Made by a program: the position numbers and the translations under genes. From Allochromatium vinosum DSM 180 (lineage in GTDB: Bacteria > Pseudomonadota > Gammaproteobacteria > Chromatiales > Chromatiaceae): 64,000 bases of DNA. Every line of letters starts with the position of its first letter. Positions within the stretch are counted from its first letter, which is position 1. Below the pieces are notes generated by a model. The model was not told the origin of the DNA. It made no database searches and was given only the letters and a program-made list of their open reading frames with translations. Shown piece after piece: positions 11,303 to 19,527 of this stretch. The stretch covers positions 115,001 to 179,000 of the forward strand of contig NC_013851.1 in NCBI RefSeq assembly GCF_000025485.1, read 5' to 3'.

Positions 11303-11903
11303 TGGGCGTCCAGTATTCGAAGAGTTTGACCACCTTGCGCACGCCCGGTACATAGCGCACGCGCTCGGCGGCGAGATCGGCCTCGCGCGGCGTGACCAGC
11401 CCGAGCAGATAGAGGTCTCCATCCTCGACCACGATCTTGACGCGGGTCGGATCGAAATCGGGCAACCCGATGCCGGCCAGCTCCAGTTTGGCGCGCGAGG
11501 CGATATAGGCATCCTCCGACTGACGGCTCATCCCGATGCGCGGCCCAACGCGGACTTCGTCGATCACGCGCGCGACCTTGTGCAGTCGGCTGATGCGATT
11601 GCTGGCGCGCCGCGCGAGTTCCGCCGATTCGGCCTGTCCGGTGATCAGGACAGTGCGGTTGTAGCTGGTGACGACGAGGCGCGCGCCGCGACTGAGGTCG
11701 CGGTCCTGGAAGATCGCCTGGGTGGCGGCAAACTCGATCTGTCGATCGTCCAGGAGCGCTTGGGCGGGGCGACGATCGTGGATGGCCGAGGCGCCGGCGA
11801 CTGCCGCGCCGCCCACGACCAGGGGCGCGCATCCAGCCGCCGAGAGCGCGAACGCGAGCATGGCGCTCGTCAGGGTGATCAGCTTCGGGTACGTTCTGTT
11901 CAT
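11295..11903 (-). CDS. dolP: Dual-BON-domain outer membrane lipoprotein (DolP/YraP-like)
   Basis: 202 residues. The signal peptide ends in a lipobox (LSAAGC, about residues 20-25), followed by APLVVGGAAVAGASAIHDRR, which matches the DolP linker pattern. Two BON domains follow (about 60-125 and 130-200). DolP binds anionic phospholipid at division sites and helps maintain outer-membrane integrity and BAM function. The order lpoA-yraN-dolP matches E. coli, except that diaA, normally between yraN and dolP, is absent. The ATG at 11903 gives the signal peptide; the longer open frame upstream is not supported. Confidence 0.85.
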   Translation of the reverse strand: MNRTYPKLITLTSAMLAFALSAAGCAPLVVGGAAVAGASAIHDRRPAQALLDDRQIEFAATQAIFQDRDLSRGARLVVTSYNRTVLITGQAESAELARRASNRISRLHKVARVIDEVRVGPRIGMSRQSEDAYIASRAKLELAGIGLPDFDPTRVKIVVEDGDLYLLGLVTPREADLAAERVRYVPGVRKVVKLFEYWTPNA

Positions 11904-11991
11904 TGCGATTGGAATGAAGGGCGTTGATGACCGATGCACGAGGCGCCGATGGCCGTCGTTCGGGCTTGGATCGGGTGACGAGCGGACCAGT

Positions 11992-12369
11992 CTAGAGCGT
12001 AAAAGCCTGCCGGATCCACTGGATGTCGTCCTCGGCGCTGATGGCCACGACATCGAACCGGCAGGCCAGTTGGGTCGGGTGGCGATGCAGATAGTGTCGG
12101 GCGGCCAGGATCAGGCGCTGCTGTTTGCGTGCATCTACGGTCGCTGCCGGGGTGCCGAAGCGGGTCGAACGCCGGTAGCGGACCTCGACGAACACCAGGA
12201 TGGCCTCATCGCGCATCACCAAGTCGATCTCGCCGAAGCGGGAGCGCTGATTGCGCGCGACTAGCCTCAGCCCCTGAGCGATCAGGAACGACTCGGCGAG
12301 ACGCTCCTTGGCCTCACCGATCGCGCGCGTATCCGGGCGCGATCGGCCGCTGCGGGGGCTGGTGCTCAT
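11992..12369 (-). CDS. yraN: YraN family protein (UPF0102, endonuclease-like fold)
   Basis: 125 residues. The restriction-endonuclease-like core is seen in GEAKERLAESFLIAQG, RNQRSRFGEIDLVMRD and ILVFVEVRYRR, the usual E-(x)n-EID-(x)n-EVR pattern of this family. The biochemical role is not settled. Its ATG overlaps the lpoA stop (ATGA), so translation is coupled. The frame is open far upstream inside lpoA, but that is a high-GC shadow; homologues start near this ATG. Confidence 0.88.
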   Translation of the reverse strand: MSTSPRSGRSRPDTRAIGEAKERLAESFLIAQGLRLVARNQRSRFGEIDLVMRDEAILVFVEVRYRRSTRFGTPAATVDARKQQRLILAARHYLHRHPTQLACRFDVVAISAEDDIQWIRQAFTL

Positions 12370-14228
12370 TCGGGACCAAGGGTGCGGGTGGGTTCGACGC
12401 GCGTCTCGCTCGAAGGTTCCACGCCATTGGCCAGGCGTGGTCCGTTCTCGGTGAAGCGTCCGAGCGCCAGTTGACGGGTGATCCGGCCCAGGGGATCGAT
12501 GGCCAGACCGCCGGTCTGGCCGGGGAAGTAGGCACCGGGATTGGCCGCCAGCTCGGTCAGATGCGGTGTCAGCCGATAGGCATCCAGGCCCATGGCATAG
12601 AGTCGGGCGAGCGGACCCGAGGCACTGGCCGTCTGGCCCATGACCGTGCGACGTGCCAGCGGCCCCTCGCCACCGAGATCGAGCATCCAGGGGATATCGA
12701 CGAAATAGAGTCCGACCAGCGCCTTGTCGGCGGCGGCATCGAAGCGACCCGAATAGACATGGGAGGTCGAGATGACGATCGAGGGTTTGGTTGCGACCGT
12801 CTGAATCTGGGGATGGATCTTGCGCGCCATCTCGGCTGTGGCGACCAGGAACAGCAGGTCGGCTCTCTGGCCATTCATGAGTCGGCCCAGGGTCGTGTCG
12901 TAATTCGAACTGCTCGGATCGAAGCCGGCCTGACCGGCCAGGGTTCCGCCCTGAGCGCGCCACTGCGCACTGAAGGCATTCGCCAGACGCTGACCCCAGG
13001 CATCGTTCGGATGGAGCACGAGCGCGCGTCTGGCGCCCAGGGCGAATCCCTTGTTCGCCGCCTCCGCGGCCTCGTTCTCGGGCGAGAGCGCGAATTGGAA
13101 CAGGTTCAGGGCGCGACGCTCGGCCTCGGTGGATTCGTTCAGTGCCAGCGTGGGAACCTGGGCCGTCCTGGCCTCGATCAGTGCGTCGACGGCCGGTTTT
13201 TCGAGCGGTCCGATCACGGCGTCGGCACCGCGCGTGATGGCGGCGGCATGTAACGTGCGCACCCGGCCGGCGTTGGTGCTGTCGGCGAAGTCCAGTGACG
13301 GACGCCGATCGCCCGGATCCAGGCGGCTGGCGGCCTGGATCCCGTCGCGCACGGCCTTGGCGGCCGCCGCGAAACGCCCGCCGCTGGGCAGCATCACGGT
13401 CACACGCTGACCATTCGCGTATCCGCTCGATCCGTTGCCGGTATAGGCGCGTGCCAGCTCGGGGAGCGCCGGATGGCTCGTCCGGCGCTGGCGCCATTGA
13501 CGATAGGCGTCGTCCAACCGCCGAGGATCGGCGCCATGACGTCGCACGAGCTGGGCGATCTCGGCCCAGCCCTTCATGGCGCCGCGCCCGGCGCGGGTGA
13601 GCTGCAGCAGGTCGTCCTCGCCGGTCAGGGCCAGTGTCGCGACCAGTGAGACCTGATTGGTCACGCGCGCCTGTCCGTCGAGTCGGGCGTCGAGTTCAGC
13701 CAGCGACTCGGCCGAGGCGATCGGATCGTTGTCGAGGCGTTGCGCTGCGGCGAGCAGGCCGAGGCGTCGGATCGCAAGCGGTTTGGCGAGGGCGGGCAAC
13801 CGCTTCAGCTTGGCGATGGCGGCCTTGGGCTGTCCCGCCGCCAGGTCGAGCTCGGATTCGAGCAGCCGCGATCGTTCCAGTTGGCCGCCAATGAGTTCGG
13901 CCGACGCGAGGCCGGCGAGTGTCTCGCGAGCCTGGCCGGTCCGGCCGCCGGCCAGATAGGCTTGGGCGGCCTTGAGTCTGAGTTCGGCCCCGGCCGGAGG
14001 TTGGGCACGGGTCGCCGACTCCAGGTAGAGCCGGGCGGCCTCGTCGACTCGGCCCTGAGCCTCCAGGGTGGAGGCGCGGCTCAGTTCAGCGGCGGGGACG
14101 CTCGTGAGCAGGCTGGATGGGTCCTGGAGCGGTTGGACGGCACAGCCCGACAGGGCCGAGACAACGAGCAGCGGTCCGAGCCGTCTACGCGAGAAAAAAA
14201 CCGCACGGTCGAGGCGATTCTTGGGCAT
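12366..14228 (-). CDS. lpoA: Penicillin-binding protein activator LpoA
   Basis: 620-residue lipoprotein. The N-terminus has a positively charged start, a hydrophobic stretch and a lipobox (LSGC, about residues 26-29). An N-terminal TPR-like helical region (about 40-250) is followed by a periplasmic-binding-protein-like domain (about 260-600, e.g. VTVMLPSGGRFAAAAKAVRDG). In E. coli, LpoA sits in the outer membrane and activates PBP1a from outside the murein. It is divergent from rsmI with only 47 bases between the start codons, so the two promoters must overlap one another or the coding regions. Confidence 0.92.
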   Translation of the reverse strand: MPKNRLDRAVFFSRRRLGPLLVVSALSGCAVQPLQDPSSLLTSVPAAELSRASTLEAQGRVDEAARLYLESATRAQPPAGAELRLKAAQAYLAGGRTGQARETLAGLASAELIGGQLERSRLLESELDLAAGQPKAAIAKLKRLPALAKPLAIRRLGLLAAAQRLDNDPIASAESLAELDARLDGQARVTNQVSLVATLALTGEDDLLQLTRAGRGAMKGWAEIAQLVRRHGADPRRLDDAYRQWRQRRTSHPALPELARAYTGNGSSGYANGQRVTVMLPSGGRFAAAAKAVRDGIQAASRLDPGDRRPSLDFADSTNAGRVRTLHAAAITRGADAVIGPLEKPAVDALIEARTAQVPTLALNESTEAERRALNLFQFALSPENEAAEAANKGFALGARRALVLHPNDAWGQRLANAFSAQWRAQGGTLAGQAGFDPSSSNYDTTLGRLMNGQRADLLFLVATAEMARKIHPQIQTVATKPSIVISTSHVYSGRFDAAADKALVGLYFVDIPWMLDLGGEGPLARRTVMGQTASASGPLARLYAMGLDAYRLTPHLTELAANPGAYFPGQTGGLAIDPLGRITRQLALGRFTENGPRLANGVEPSSETRVEPTRTLGPE

Positions 14229-14275
14229 GATTCCGTGTCCGTATTCTTTGTGAGAGTCTGCCGGAGGGGCGGAAG

Positions 14276-15136
14276 ATGCGACAACAGGCCGGGGTACTAT
14301 ACGTGGTGGCCACGCCGATCGGCAATCTCGGTGATCTCAGTGAGCGCGCGCGCCGGGTGCTGGCCGAGGTCGATGCCATCGCGGCCGAGGATACACGCGA
14401 GACGCGGCGTCTGCTGGCGTATTGCGGCATCTCGGCCGAGCTGATCGCTTATCACGATCACAACGAGTCCGAACTCACGCCGCGTCTGCTGGAGGCGCTG
14501 GAGTCGGGGCAGAATCTGGCCCTGGTCTCGGACGCCGGCACGCCGCTGATCAGCGATCCCGGCTACACCCTGGTCGCCGCGGCACGCGAGCGCGGGCTGA
14601 CCGTCGTGCCCATTCCAGGCGCGAGCGCGGCCATCTGCGCGCTCTCGGCCTCCGGGCTGCCGAGCGACCGCTTCCTCTTCCTCGGTTTTCCGCCCCGCAC
14701 CCAGGCGCGACGCCGTGCCTGGATCGAGGCGGTCGCCCGCGAGCCGGGGACACTCGTCCTCTACGAGAGCGCCAAACGGGCGCTGGATACGCTGCGCGAC
14801 TTGCAGGCCGTCCTGGGCGACGGGCGACGCCTCGTCATTGCGCGCGAGCTGACCAAGCAATTCGAAACCTTTCTGCTCGGCTCGGCCGGTACGCTCATCG
14901 CGCGCCTAGAGTCCGACCCGGAGCAGCGGCTCGGTGAGATGGTGATCCTGGTCGAGGGCTGTCCGGACTCAGAGACCGATGCCACGCACAACGAATCCAT
15001 CCGCGTGCTGCGCCTCCTCGGTGAATCCATGCCACTGAGTCAGGCCGCCGCCCTAGCCGCCCGCCTGACCGGCGCCAAGAAGAACGCGCTCTACCGCCTG
15101 GGTCTGGAGCTGGGACTCGGCAGCGAGTCCCGCTGA
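14276..15136 (+). CDS. rsmI: 16S rRNA 2'-O-ribose C1402 methyltransferase RsmI
   Basis: 286 residues, tetrapyrrole-methylase-like SAM enzyme. Signature segments are VVATPIGNLGDLSERAR near the N-terminus, AAEDTRETRRLL, LVSDAGTPLISDPG and the VPIPGASA element. It methylates the ribose of C1402 in the decoding centre, paired with RsmH acting on the base; rsmH lies about 1.3 kb downstream. A strong GGAGGGGCGGAAG ribosome site precedes the ATG. Confidence 0.95.
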   Translation: MRQQAGVLYVVATPIGNLGDLSERARRVLAEVDAIAAEDTRETRRLLAYCGISAELIAYHDHNESELTPRLLEALESGQNLALVSDAGTPLISDPGYTLVAAARERGLTVVPIPGASAAICALSASGLPSDRFLFLGFPPRTQARRRAWIEAVAREPGTLVLYESAKRALDTLRDLQAVLGDGRRLVIARELTKQFETFLLGSAGTLIARLESDPEQRLGEMVILVEGCPDSETDATHNESIRVLRLLGESMPLSQAAALAARLTGAKKNALYRLGLELGLGSESR

Positions 15137-15170
15137 CTGACCGGCCCGACCGAGCGGCGGTGAACGGGGC

Positions 15171-15200
15171 GCGACAGATCTCGATGTACTTTGTTAAGAT
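15171..15200 (+). promoter_or_regulatory. Likely rnpB promoter
   Basis: GCGACA at 15171-15176 and TAAGAT at 15195-15200 are spaced 18 bases apart and lie just before the inferred 5' end of RNase P RNA (about 15209). The -10 element is good and the -35 moderate. No coding gene starts in the gap, so the RNA needs a promoter here unless it relies on rsmI readthrough. Confidence 0.5.
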
Positions 15201-15208
15201 GGCGCGCT

Positions 15209-15578
15209 AAGGAGTTGGCCAGGCAGTCGCTCTTTCCATTCGGAAGGGGAGGAAAGTCCGGGCTCCATCGGGCAGGGTGCCAGGTAACACCTGGGGGATG
15301 TGAGTCCACGGAAAGTGCCACAGAAAAGATACCGCCGGTTCGGGCTCCGCTCGCGCCGGTAAGGGTGAAAAGGTGCGGTAAGAGCGCACCGCGCTGGTGG
15401 CAACATCAGTGGCAGGGTAAACCCCACCCGGAGCAAGACCAAATAGAGGAACAAGCCGCCACGAGCGGCAGCGCGCGGCCCGCGCGTGTTCCTGGGTAGG
15501 TCGCACGAGGCGTGCGGTGACGCGCGTCCCAGATGAATGACTGTCCTCGACAGAACCCGGCTTATCGGCCAACTCCTT
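15209..15578 (+). ncRNA. rnpB: RNase P RNA, bacterial type A
   Basis: About 370 bases. The two ends pair perfectly (AAGGAGTTGGCC with GGCCAACTCCTT), forming helix P1. The conserved core is present: GAGGAAAGTCCGGGCTCC near 15250, the ACAGAAA segment near 15320, the GGTAAACCCC region near 15416, and AGATGAATGACTGTC followed by ACAGAACCCGGCTTATCGGCC at the 3' side. The RNA is the catalytic subunit that matures the tRNA 5' end. It lies between rsmI and the mra cluster. Short ORFs on either strand here are shadows. Confidence 0.97.
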
Positions 15579-15619
15579 AGACCCCCACCCGACCGGACTG
15601 GATTCCCGTCTTTCGACAC

Positions 15620-15640
15620 AGGGCGATACGAACGCCCTTT
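15620..15640 (+). terminator. Probable rnpB terminator
   Basis: Short hairpin GGGCG-ATACGAA-CGCCC followed by TTTGTTCTT, about 40 bases after the RNase P RNA end. The stem is only five or six pairs, so confidence is moderate. Between here and the mra promoter (15641-15791) the DNA is noticeably more AT-rich than the window average, and nothing else is recognised. Confidence 0.6.
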
Positions 15641-15791
15641 GTTCTTCGTCGACTTGGCTCATATAGCTCACGCCTTTTATGAGGTCATTAGCTCATGACT
15701 CTGAATCCATAGCTTTTTTCGCTTGTTACAAGCCTGTCTCAGGTTCAGCCCGTAAGTTGCTGACTCTGCAAGAATAAAGGCCAAGCATTTC

Positions 15792-15820
15792 TTGACGTTG
15801 CTCCAGTCCCTCTCTAACAT
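15792..15820 (+). promoter_or_regulatory. mra (dcw cluster) promoter
   Basis: TTGACG (15792-15797), a 17-base spacer and TAACAT (15815-15820) form a near-consensus sigma-70 promoter directly before the MraZ operator repeats and mraZ. Downstream genes mostly overlap or lie within a few bases, so this promoter may drive much of the cell-wall and division cluster. Confidence 0.78.
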
Positions 15821-15830
15821 GGTCATCGAA

Positions 15831-15856
15831 GTGGGAGAGCGTGGGGAGTCGGGGGG
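15831..15856 (+). promoter_or_regulatory. MraZ operator: three GTGGG-type repeats, 10-bp period
   Basis: GTGGGA at 15831, GTGGGG at 15841 and GGGGGG at 15851 start exactly ten bases apart, giving TGGGN boxes with 5-base spacers. This is the spacing known for MraZ binding in several bacteria. They lie just after the promoter and before mraZ, as expected for autorepression. The third box is degenerate (GGGGG). Confidence 0.8.
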
Positions 15857-15890
15857 ATTCACCAGGACGAGCCATCCTCAGGGGGCGCCA

Positions 15891-16346
15891 GTGTTTCGCG
15901 GCGTGACCATCGTCAATCTAGATTCCAAAGGCCGTCTGGCGATTCCCTCCAGGTATCGAGAGCGGCTGGAGGCAATGTCCGGCACGCGCTTGGTCGTCAC
16001 CGTGGATCGCGATCGCTGCCTGCTCCTCTATCCGGAGTCCGAGTGGGACATCATCGAGCGCAAGTTCGCCGCGCTCCCTGCACTCGACCCCACCGCACGC
16101 GCGCTGCAGCGTCTCTATGTCGGTAATGCACAGGAAGTCGATATCGATGCGCAGGGGCGGATCCTGCTACCCGTTCATTTGCGTGAGTTCGCTTCGCTGG
16201 ACAAACGGGTCGCCTTCGTGGGATTGGGCGTCAAGTTCGAGATCTGGGACGAGTCAGCCTGGTGCGCACGCACCGAGGCTGCGCTGAACGACTTGGCCAT
16301 TGCCGAACTGGCCACGGAATCGGGGTTCGGCAGCCTGACGCTGTGA
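15891..16346 (+). CDS. mraZ: Transcriptional regulator MraZ
   Basis: 151 residues made of two SpoVT-AbrB-like halves. The N-terminal [20 protein letters not shown] is nearly invariant in MraZ, and the second half has [19 protein letters not shown]. It forms a ring-shaped DNA-binding oligomer that represses its own dcw operon. The GTG at 15891 is chosen because the family begins at this F-R-G and AGGGGG precedes it; upstream in-frame codons run through the promoter and operator. Confidence 0.95.
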   Translation: MFRGVTIVNLDSKGRLAIPSRYRERLEAMSGTRLVVTVDRDRCLLLYPESEWDIIERKFAALPALDPTARALQRLYVGNAQEVDIDAQGRILLPVHLREFASLDKRVAFVGLGVKFEIWDESAWCARTEAALNDLAIAELATESGFGSLTL

Positions 16347-16444
16347 ACCGTGTGGGTCTGGAACATCTGGGTCTTTCAACGATTTTCAATGCTATGAAAC
16401 TGCCTCGCCCGTTCAAACGTATGGATGGACAGGAGGCGACCGAC

Positions 16445-17413
16445 GTGGAGCAGGCGTCCCCCCGCGGGCGTCACTCAGAGAAGCAGCCTTTGTCGCACAA
16501 GCCCGTATTACTGGAGGAGAGCGTGTCCGCCTTGCTGGTGCAGTCGGACGGAATCTATGTCGATGGCACCTTCGGACGAGGTGGGCACAGTCGCGCCATC
16601 CTCGCGCGTCTGGGTGCAGCCGGGCGTCTGCTCGGCTTCGATCGCGATCCCGAGGCGGTGGCCGTCGGTCGGGCGCTCGCGGCCCAGGATCCGCGCTTCT
16701 CGATCCATCAGGGTTCGTTCGCCGACATCGGCCGGCTGCTCGATGAGGCCGGAGTCGATGCGCGCCTGAACGGCCTGCTGCTCGATCTCGGCGTCTCCTC
16801 GCCGCAGCTGGATACCCCCGAGCGTGGCTTCAGCTTCATGGCCGAGGGTCCGCTGGACATGCGCATGGATCCCGATAGCGGCGAATCGGCCGCACAATGG
16901 CTCGCGCGCGCCGAGCAGGGCGAGATCGCGACCGTGCTGCATGAGTTCGGCGAGGAGCGTTTCGCCAACCGTATCGCGCGCGCCATCGTCGAGACCCGTA
17001 CCCAGACGCCGATCCGCACGACAGCCCAGCTGGCCGAGCTGGTCGCGCGTGCCGTGCCCAGGCGCGAACCGGGCAAGCATCCGGCCACCCGCACCTTCCA
17101 GGCCGTGCGCATCCAGGTCAATGGCGAGCTGGAGGCGCTGCGCCGCTGTCTCGATCAGGTCTGCGATCGGCTGGCGGTCGGCGGTCGGCTGGCGGTCATC
17201 AGCTTCCATTCGCTCGAAGACCGCCTGGTCAAACGCTTCATCCGGCGTGAAGCCAAGGGGCCGGAGCTACCCAAGGGCGTTCCGGCACGGGCCGTCGAGG
17301 TCCAGGGGCGTCTGCGTCCCGTCGGCAAGTCGGTGCGGCCCTCCACCGCCGAGGAGGCGCTGAACCCGCGAGCACGCAGTGCCATCCTGCGCGTGGCGGA
17401 GCGTCTGCCATGA
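16445..17413 (+). CDS. rsmH: 16S rRNA m4C1402 methyltransferase RsmH (MraW)
   Basis: 322 residues from the chosen GTG. Signatures are [24 protein letters not shown] (SAM site), [19 protein letters not shown] and [10 protein letters not shown]. It methylates N4 of C1402, complementing RsmI. The GTG at 16445 has a perfect AGGAGG eight bases upstream; ATGs at 16394 and 16421 lack good sites and add residues outside the family core. The stop overlaps the ftsL start (ATGA). Confidence 0.94.
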   Translation: MEQASPRGRHSEKQPLSHKPVLLEESVSALLVQSDGIYVDGTFGRGGHSRAILARLGAAGRLLGFDRDPEAVAVGRALAAQDPRFSIHQGSFADIGRLLDEAGVDARLNGLLLDLGVSSPQLDTPERGFSFMAEGPLDMRMDPDSGESAAQWLARAEQGEIATVLHEFGEERFANRIARAIVETRTQTPIRTTAQLAELVARAVPRREPGKHPATRTFQAVRIQVNGELEALRRCLDQVCDRLAVGGRLAVISFHSLEDRLVKRFIRREAKGPELPKGVPARAVEVQGRLRPVGKSVRPSTAEEALNPRARSAILRVAERLP

Positions 17414-17700
17414 CACGCGCCCGTGTCGTCACGGTCGCCGGATTCATGCTCGCCGTCATCCTGACGGCGGTCGTCGTCGTGCACACCAAATACCTGACAC
17501 GTCTCCATTTCGCCCATCTTCAGGATCTGCGCGCCCAGCGCGATGCGATCGATGTCGAATGGAACCGTCTGCGTCTCGAAGAAGCCGCGCTCTCGACCCA
17601 TGGACTCGTCGAGCGCAAGGCCCGCCGTGAACTTGGTATGTTCGCCCCCCGTGCGGGCGACGTACTCTTGATCGAGGAGCGCGTTCATGCCCAACCCTAG
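17410..17700 (+). CDS. ftsL: Cell division protein FtsL
   Basis: 96-residue bitopic inner-membrane protein: short basic N-terminus, one transmembrane helix (about residues 5-25, [19 protein letters not shown]), then a periplasmic coiled coil (about 33-70). It forms the FtsQLB complex that activates septal wall synthesis by FtsWI. Sequence conservation in FtsL is low, so the call also relies on position between rsmH and ftsI. It overlaps rsmH by four bases and ftsI by fourteen. Confidence 0.9.
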   Translation: MTRARVVTVAGFMLAVILTAVVVVHTKYLTRLHFAHLQDLRAQRDAIDVEWNRLRLEEAALSTHGLVERKARRELGMFAPRAGDVLLIEERVHAQP

Positions 17701-19468
17701 TCGTCGCGCTCGCAAGCCTCTGCCGTCGCTGAAACCGCGCCGCGCGCCCAATCCGGCGCTGCGCCGCCGGTTGCTGATGTCGGCCCTGTCGCTGGCCTTC
17801 GTCATGCTGACGGCCGGGGTCTTCTATCGCCAGGTGATCCAAACCGAGTTTCTGCAACGTGAGGGCGAGGCGCGCTATCTGCGCGATGCCGTCATTCCGG
17901 CCCGCCGCGGCATGATCACGGATCGCAACGGCGAGCCGCTGGCCGTGAGTACGCCAGTCGAGACCGTCTGGGCCGAGCCGCGCAAGCTGGTCGAGCATCT
18001 CGACAGGATTCCCGCGATCGCCCAGGCGCTCGACATGGATGCGGCGTTTCTGCGCGACCGCATCGAGTCCAATCGCGACAAGGGCTTTCTTTATGTCAAG
18101 CGCCGCGTGACCTTCGATGAGGCACAGGCGGTGCGCGCGGCGATCGCCCAGTACAAGATCGAGGGACTCGACTTCGAGAGCGAATACCGGCGCTTCTATC
18201 CGGGCGCCGAGGTCTTCGCCCATGTCATCGGCTTCACCAACATTGAGGATCGCGGGCAGGAGGGGCTCGAGCTGGCCTACGACCGGGTGCTCAAGGCCGA
18301 GCCGGGTCTTCAGCGCGTCATTCGCGACGGACGCCGGCGCACCGTGCAGCAGGTCGAGCAGATCAGTCCTGCACATCAGGGGCGTGATCTGGTTCTGAGT
18401 CTGGATCGGCGCCTGCAGTATCTGGCCTATCGCGAGCTCAAGGCCGCCGTGACCGAGCACAAGGCCAAGGGCGGCAGTCTGGTGGTGCTCGACGTGGCGA
18501 CGGGCGAAGTCCTGGCGATGGTCAATCAGCCCAGCTTCAATCCCAACAGCGATCGCAGCGGGGGCAGCGAGCGCCGGCGCAATCGCGCGCTCACCGACGT
18601 CATGGAGCCGGGTTCGACGCTCAAGCCGTTCGTGGTCGCCGCCGCACTCGAGCGGCGGGTCATCACGCCGGCGAGCCGCTTCTCGACCGCACCCTACAGC
18701 ATCGGCCGTAACGTCGTGCGCGACGTGCACAACTATGGCACGCTCGATGTCACCGGCATCATCACCAAGTCGAGCAACGTCGGCTCGGTGAAGATTGCCC
18801 AGAAGATGAGCTACGAGGATCTTTGGAGCCTCTATGACCGGCTCGGATTCGGTCATCCGACCGGCGTGGGTTTTCCGGGCGAGAGTCGCGGTCTTCTCCG
18901 CCACTATTCGACCTGGCGGCCCTTCGAACATGCCACGCACTCTTTTGGCTATGGTCTCTCGGTCACACCGCTGCAACTGGCCCAGGCTTATCTGGTGCTG
19001 GCCGCCGATGGCGTGAAGCGGCCCGTGACCCTCTTCAAACGCAATTCACTCATGCAAACCGCTTCGGCGCCCGAGGGCGTGCGTCTCCTGAGTCAGGAAA
19101 CGACCCGCCGGCTGCGTGCCATGATGGAGACCGTGGTCTCCGAGCAGGGCACGGCCAAGCAGGCGATCATTGCCGGCTATCGGGCGGCCGGCAAGACCGG
19201 AACGGCCAAGAAATCGGCGGGCAAGGCCGGTTATGCAAGCAATCGCTATCAGTCGGTCTTCGCCGGGTTCGTGCCGGCCGGCCGGCCGCGTTTCGTCATG
19301 GCAGTCATGATCGACGAGCCGGGCGCCGGCGCTTATTACGGTGGCGTGGTCGCGGCGCCCATCTTCCAGAAAGTGATGGAAGGCGCGCTGCGGCTGTTCA
19401 ACGTCCCGCCCGACGACCCCGAACCGTCCATGATGCTCGCGCAACACTTGCAGGGGAACGTGCCATGA
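17687..19468 (+). CDS. ftsI: Septal transpeptidase FtsI (PBP3)
   Basis: 593 residues. An N-terminal transmembrane anchor (about 29-50) is followed by the pedestal domain (RRGMITDRNGEPLAVS) and the transpeptidase domain. Active-site motifs are STLK (Ser about 310), SSN (in TKSSNVGSVKIAQKM) and KTGT (about 503). It crosslinks septal peptidoglycan with FtsW. The stop overlaps the start of a 20-codon ORF rather than murE, which is absent here. Confidence 0.96.
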   Translation: MPNPSRRARKPLPSLKPRRAPNPALRRRLLMSALSLAFVMLTAGVFYRQVIQTEFLQREGEARYLRDAVIPARRGMITDRNGEPLAVSTPVETVWAEPRKLVEHLDRIPAIAQALDMDAAFLRDRIESNRDKGFLYVKRRVTFDEAQAVRAAIAQYKIEGLDFESEYRRFYPGAEVFAHVIGFTNIEDRGQEGLELAYDRVLKAEPGLQRVIRDGRRRTVQQVEQISPAHQGRDLVLSLDRRLQYLAYRELKAAVTEHKAKGGSLVVLDVATGEVLAMVNQPSFNPNSDRSGGSERRRNRALTDVMEPGSTLKPFVVAAALERRVITPASRFSTAPYSIGRNVVRDVHNYGTLDVTGIITKSSNVGSVKIAQKMSYEDLWSLYDRLGFGHPTGVGFPGESRGLLRHYSTWRPFEHATHSFGYGLSVTPLQLAQAYLVLAADGVKRPVTLFKRNSLMQTASAPEGVRLLSQETTRRLRAMMETVVSEQGTAKQAIIAGYRAAGKTGTAKKSAGKAGYASNRYQSVFAGFVPAGRPRFVMAVMIDEPGAGAYYGGVVAAPIFQKVMEGALRLFNVPPDDPEPSMMLAQHLQGNVP

Positions 19469-19527
19469 GGGCAGGGCTGACGCTCGATCCGGTCTTCGGT
19501 CATCGCGCTATGGAGGGACAGCACTGA
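19465..19527 (+). pseudogene. 20-codon ORF at the murE position; possible murE deletion scar
   Basis: This short frame (MRAGLTLD...AMEGQH) starts with an ATG overlapping the ftsI stop (ATGA) and ends with a TGA overlapping the murF start (TGATG). In most gammaproteobacterial dcw clusters murE occupies this place. The intact junctions on both sides and the preserved frame fit an in-frame internal deletion leaving the first and last few codons. MRAGLTLD could be a MurE-like N-terminus, but such a short stretch cannot prove it. The alternative is a translational-coupling leader: it contains the GGAGGGA ribosome site for murF. Whether a peptide is made is unknown. Confidence 0.4.

Noticed and set aside
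11992-13497. 501-codon frame ending as YraN
   Set aside because: Only the last 125 codons are YraN; the upstream part is an out-of-frame shadow of lpoA.
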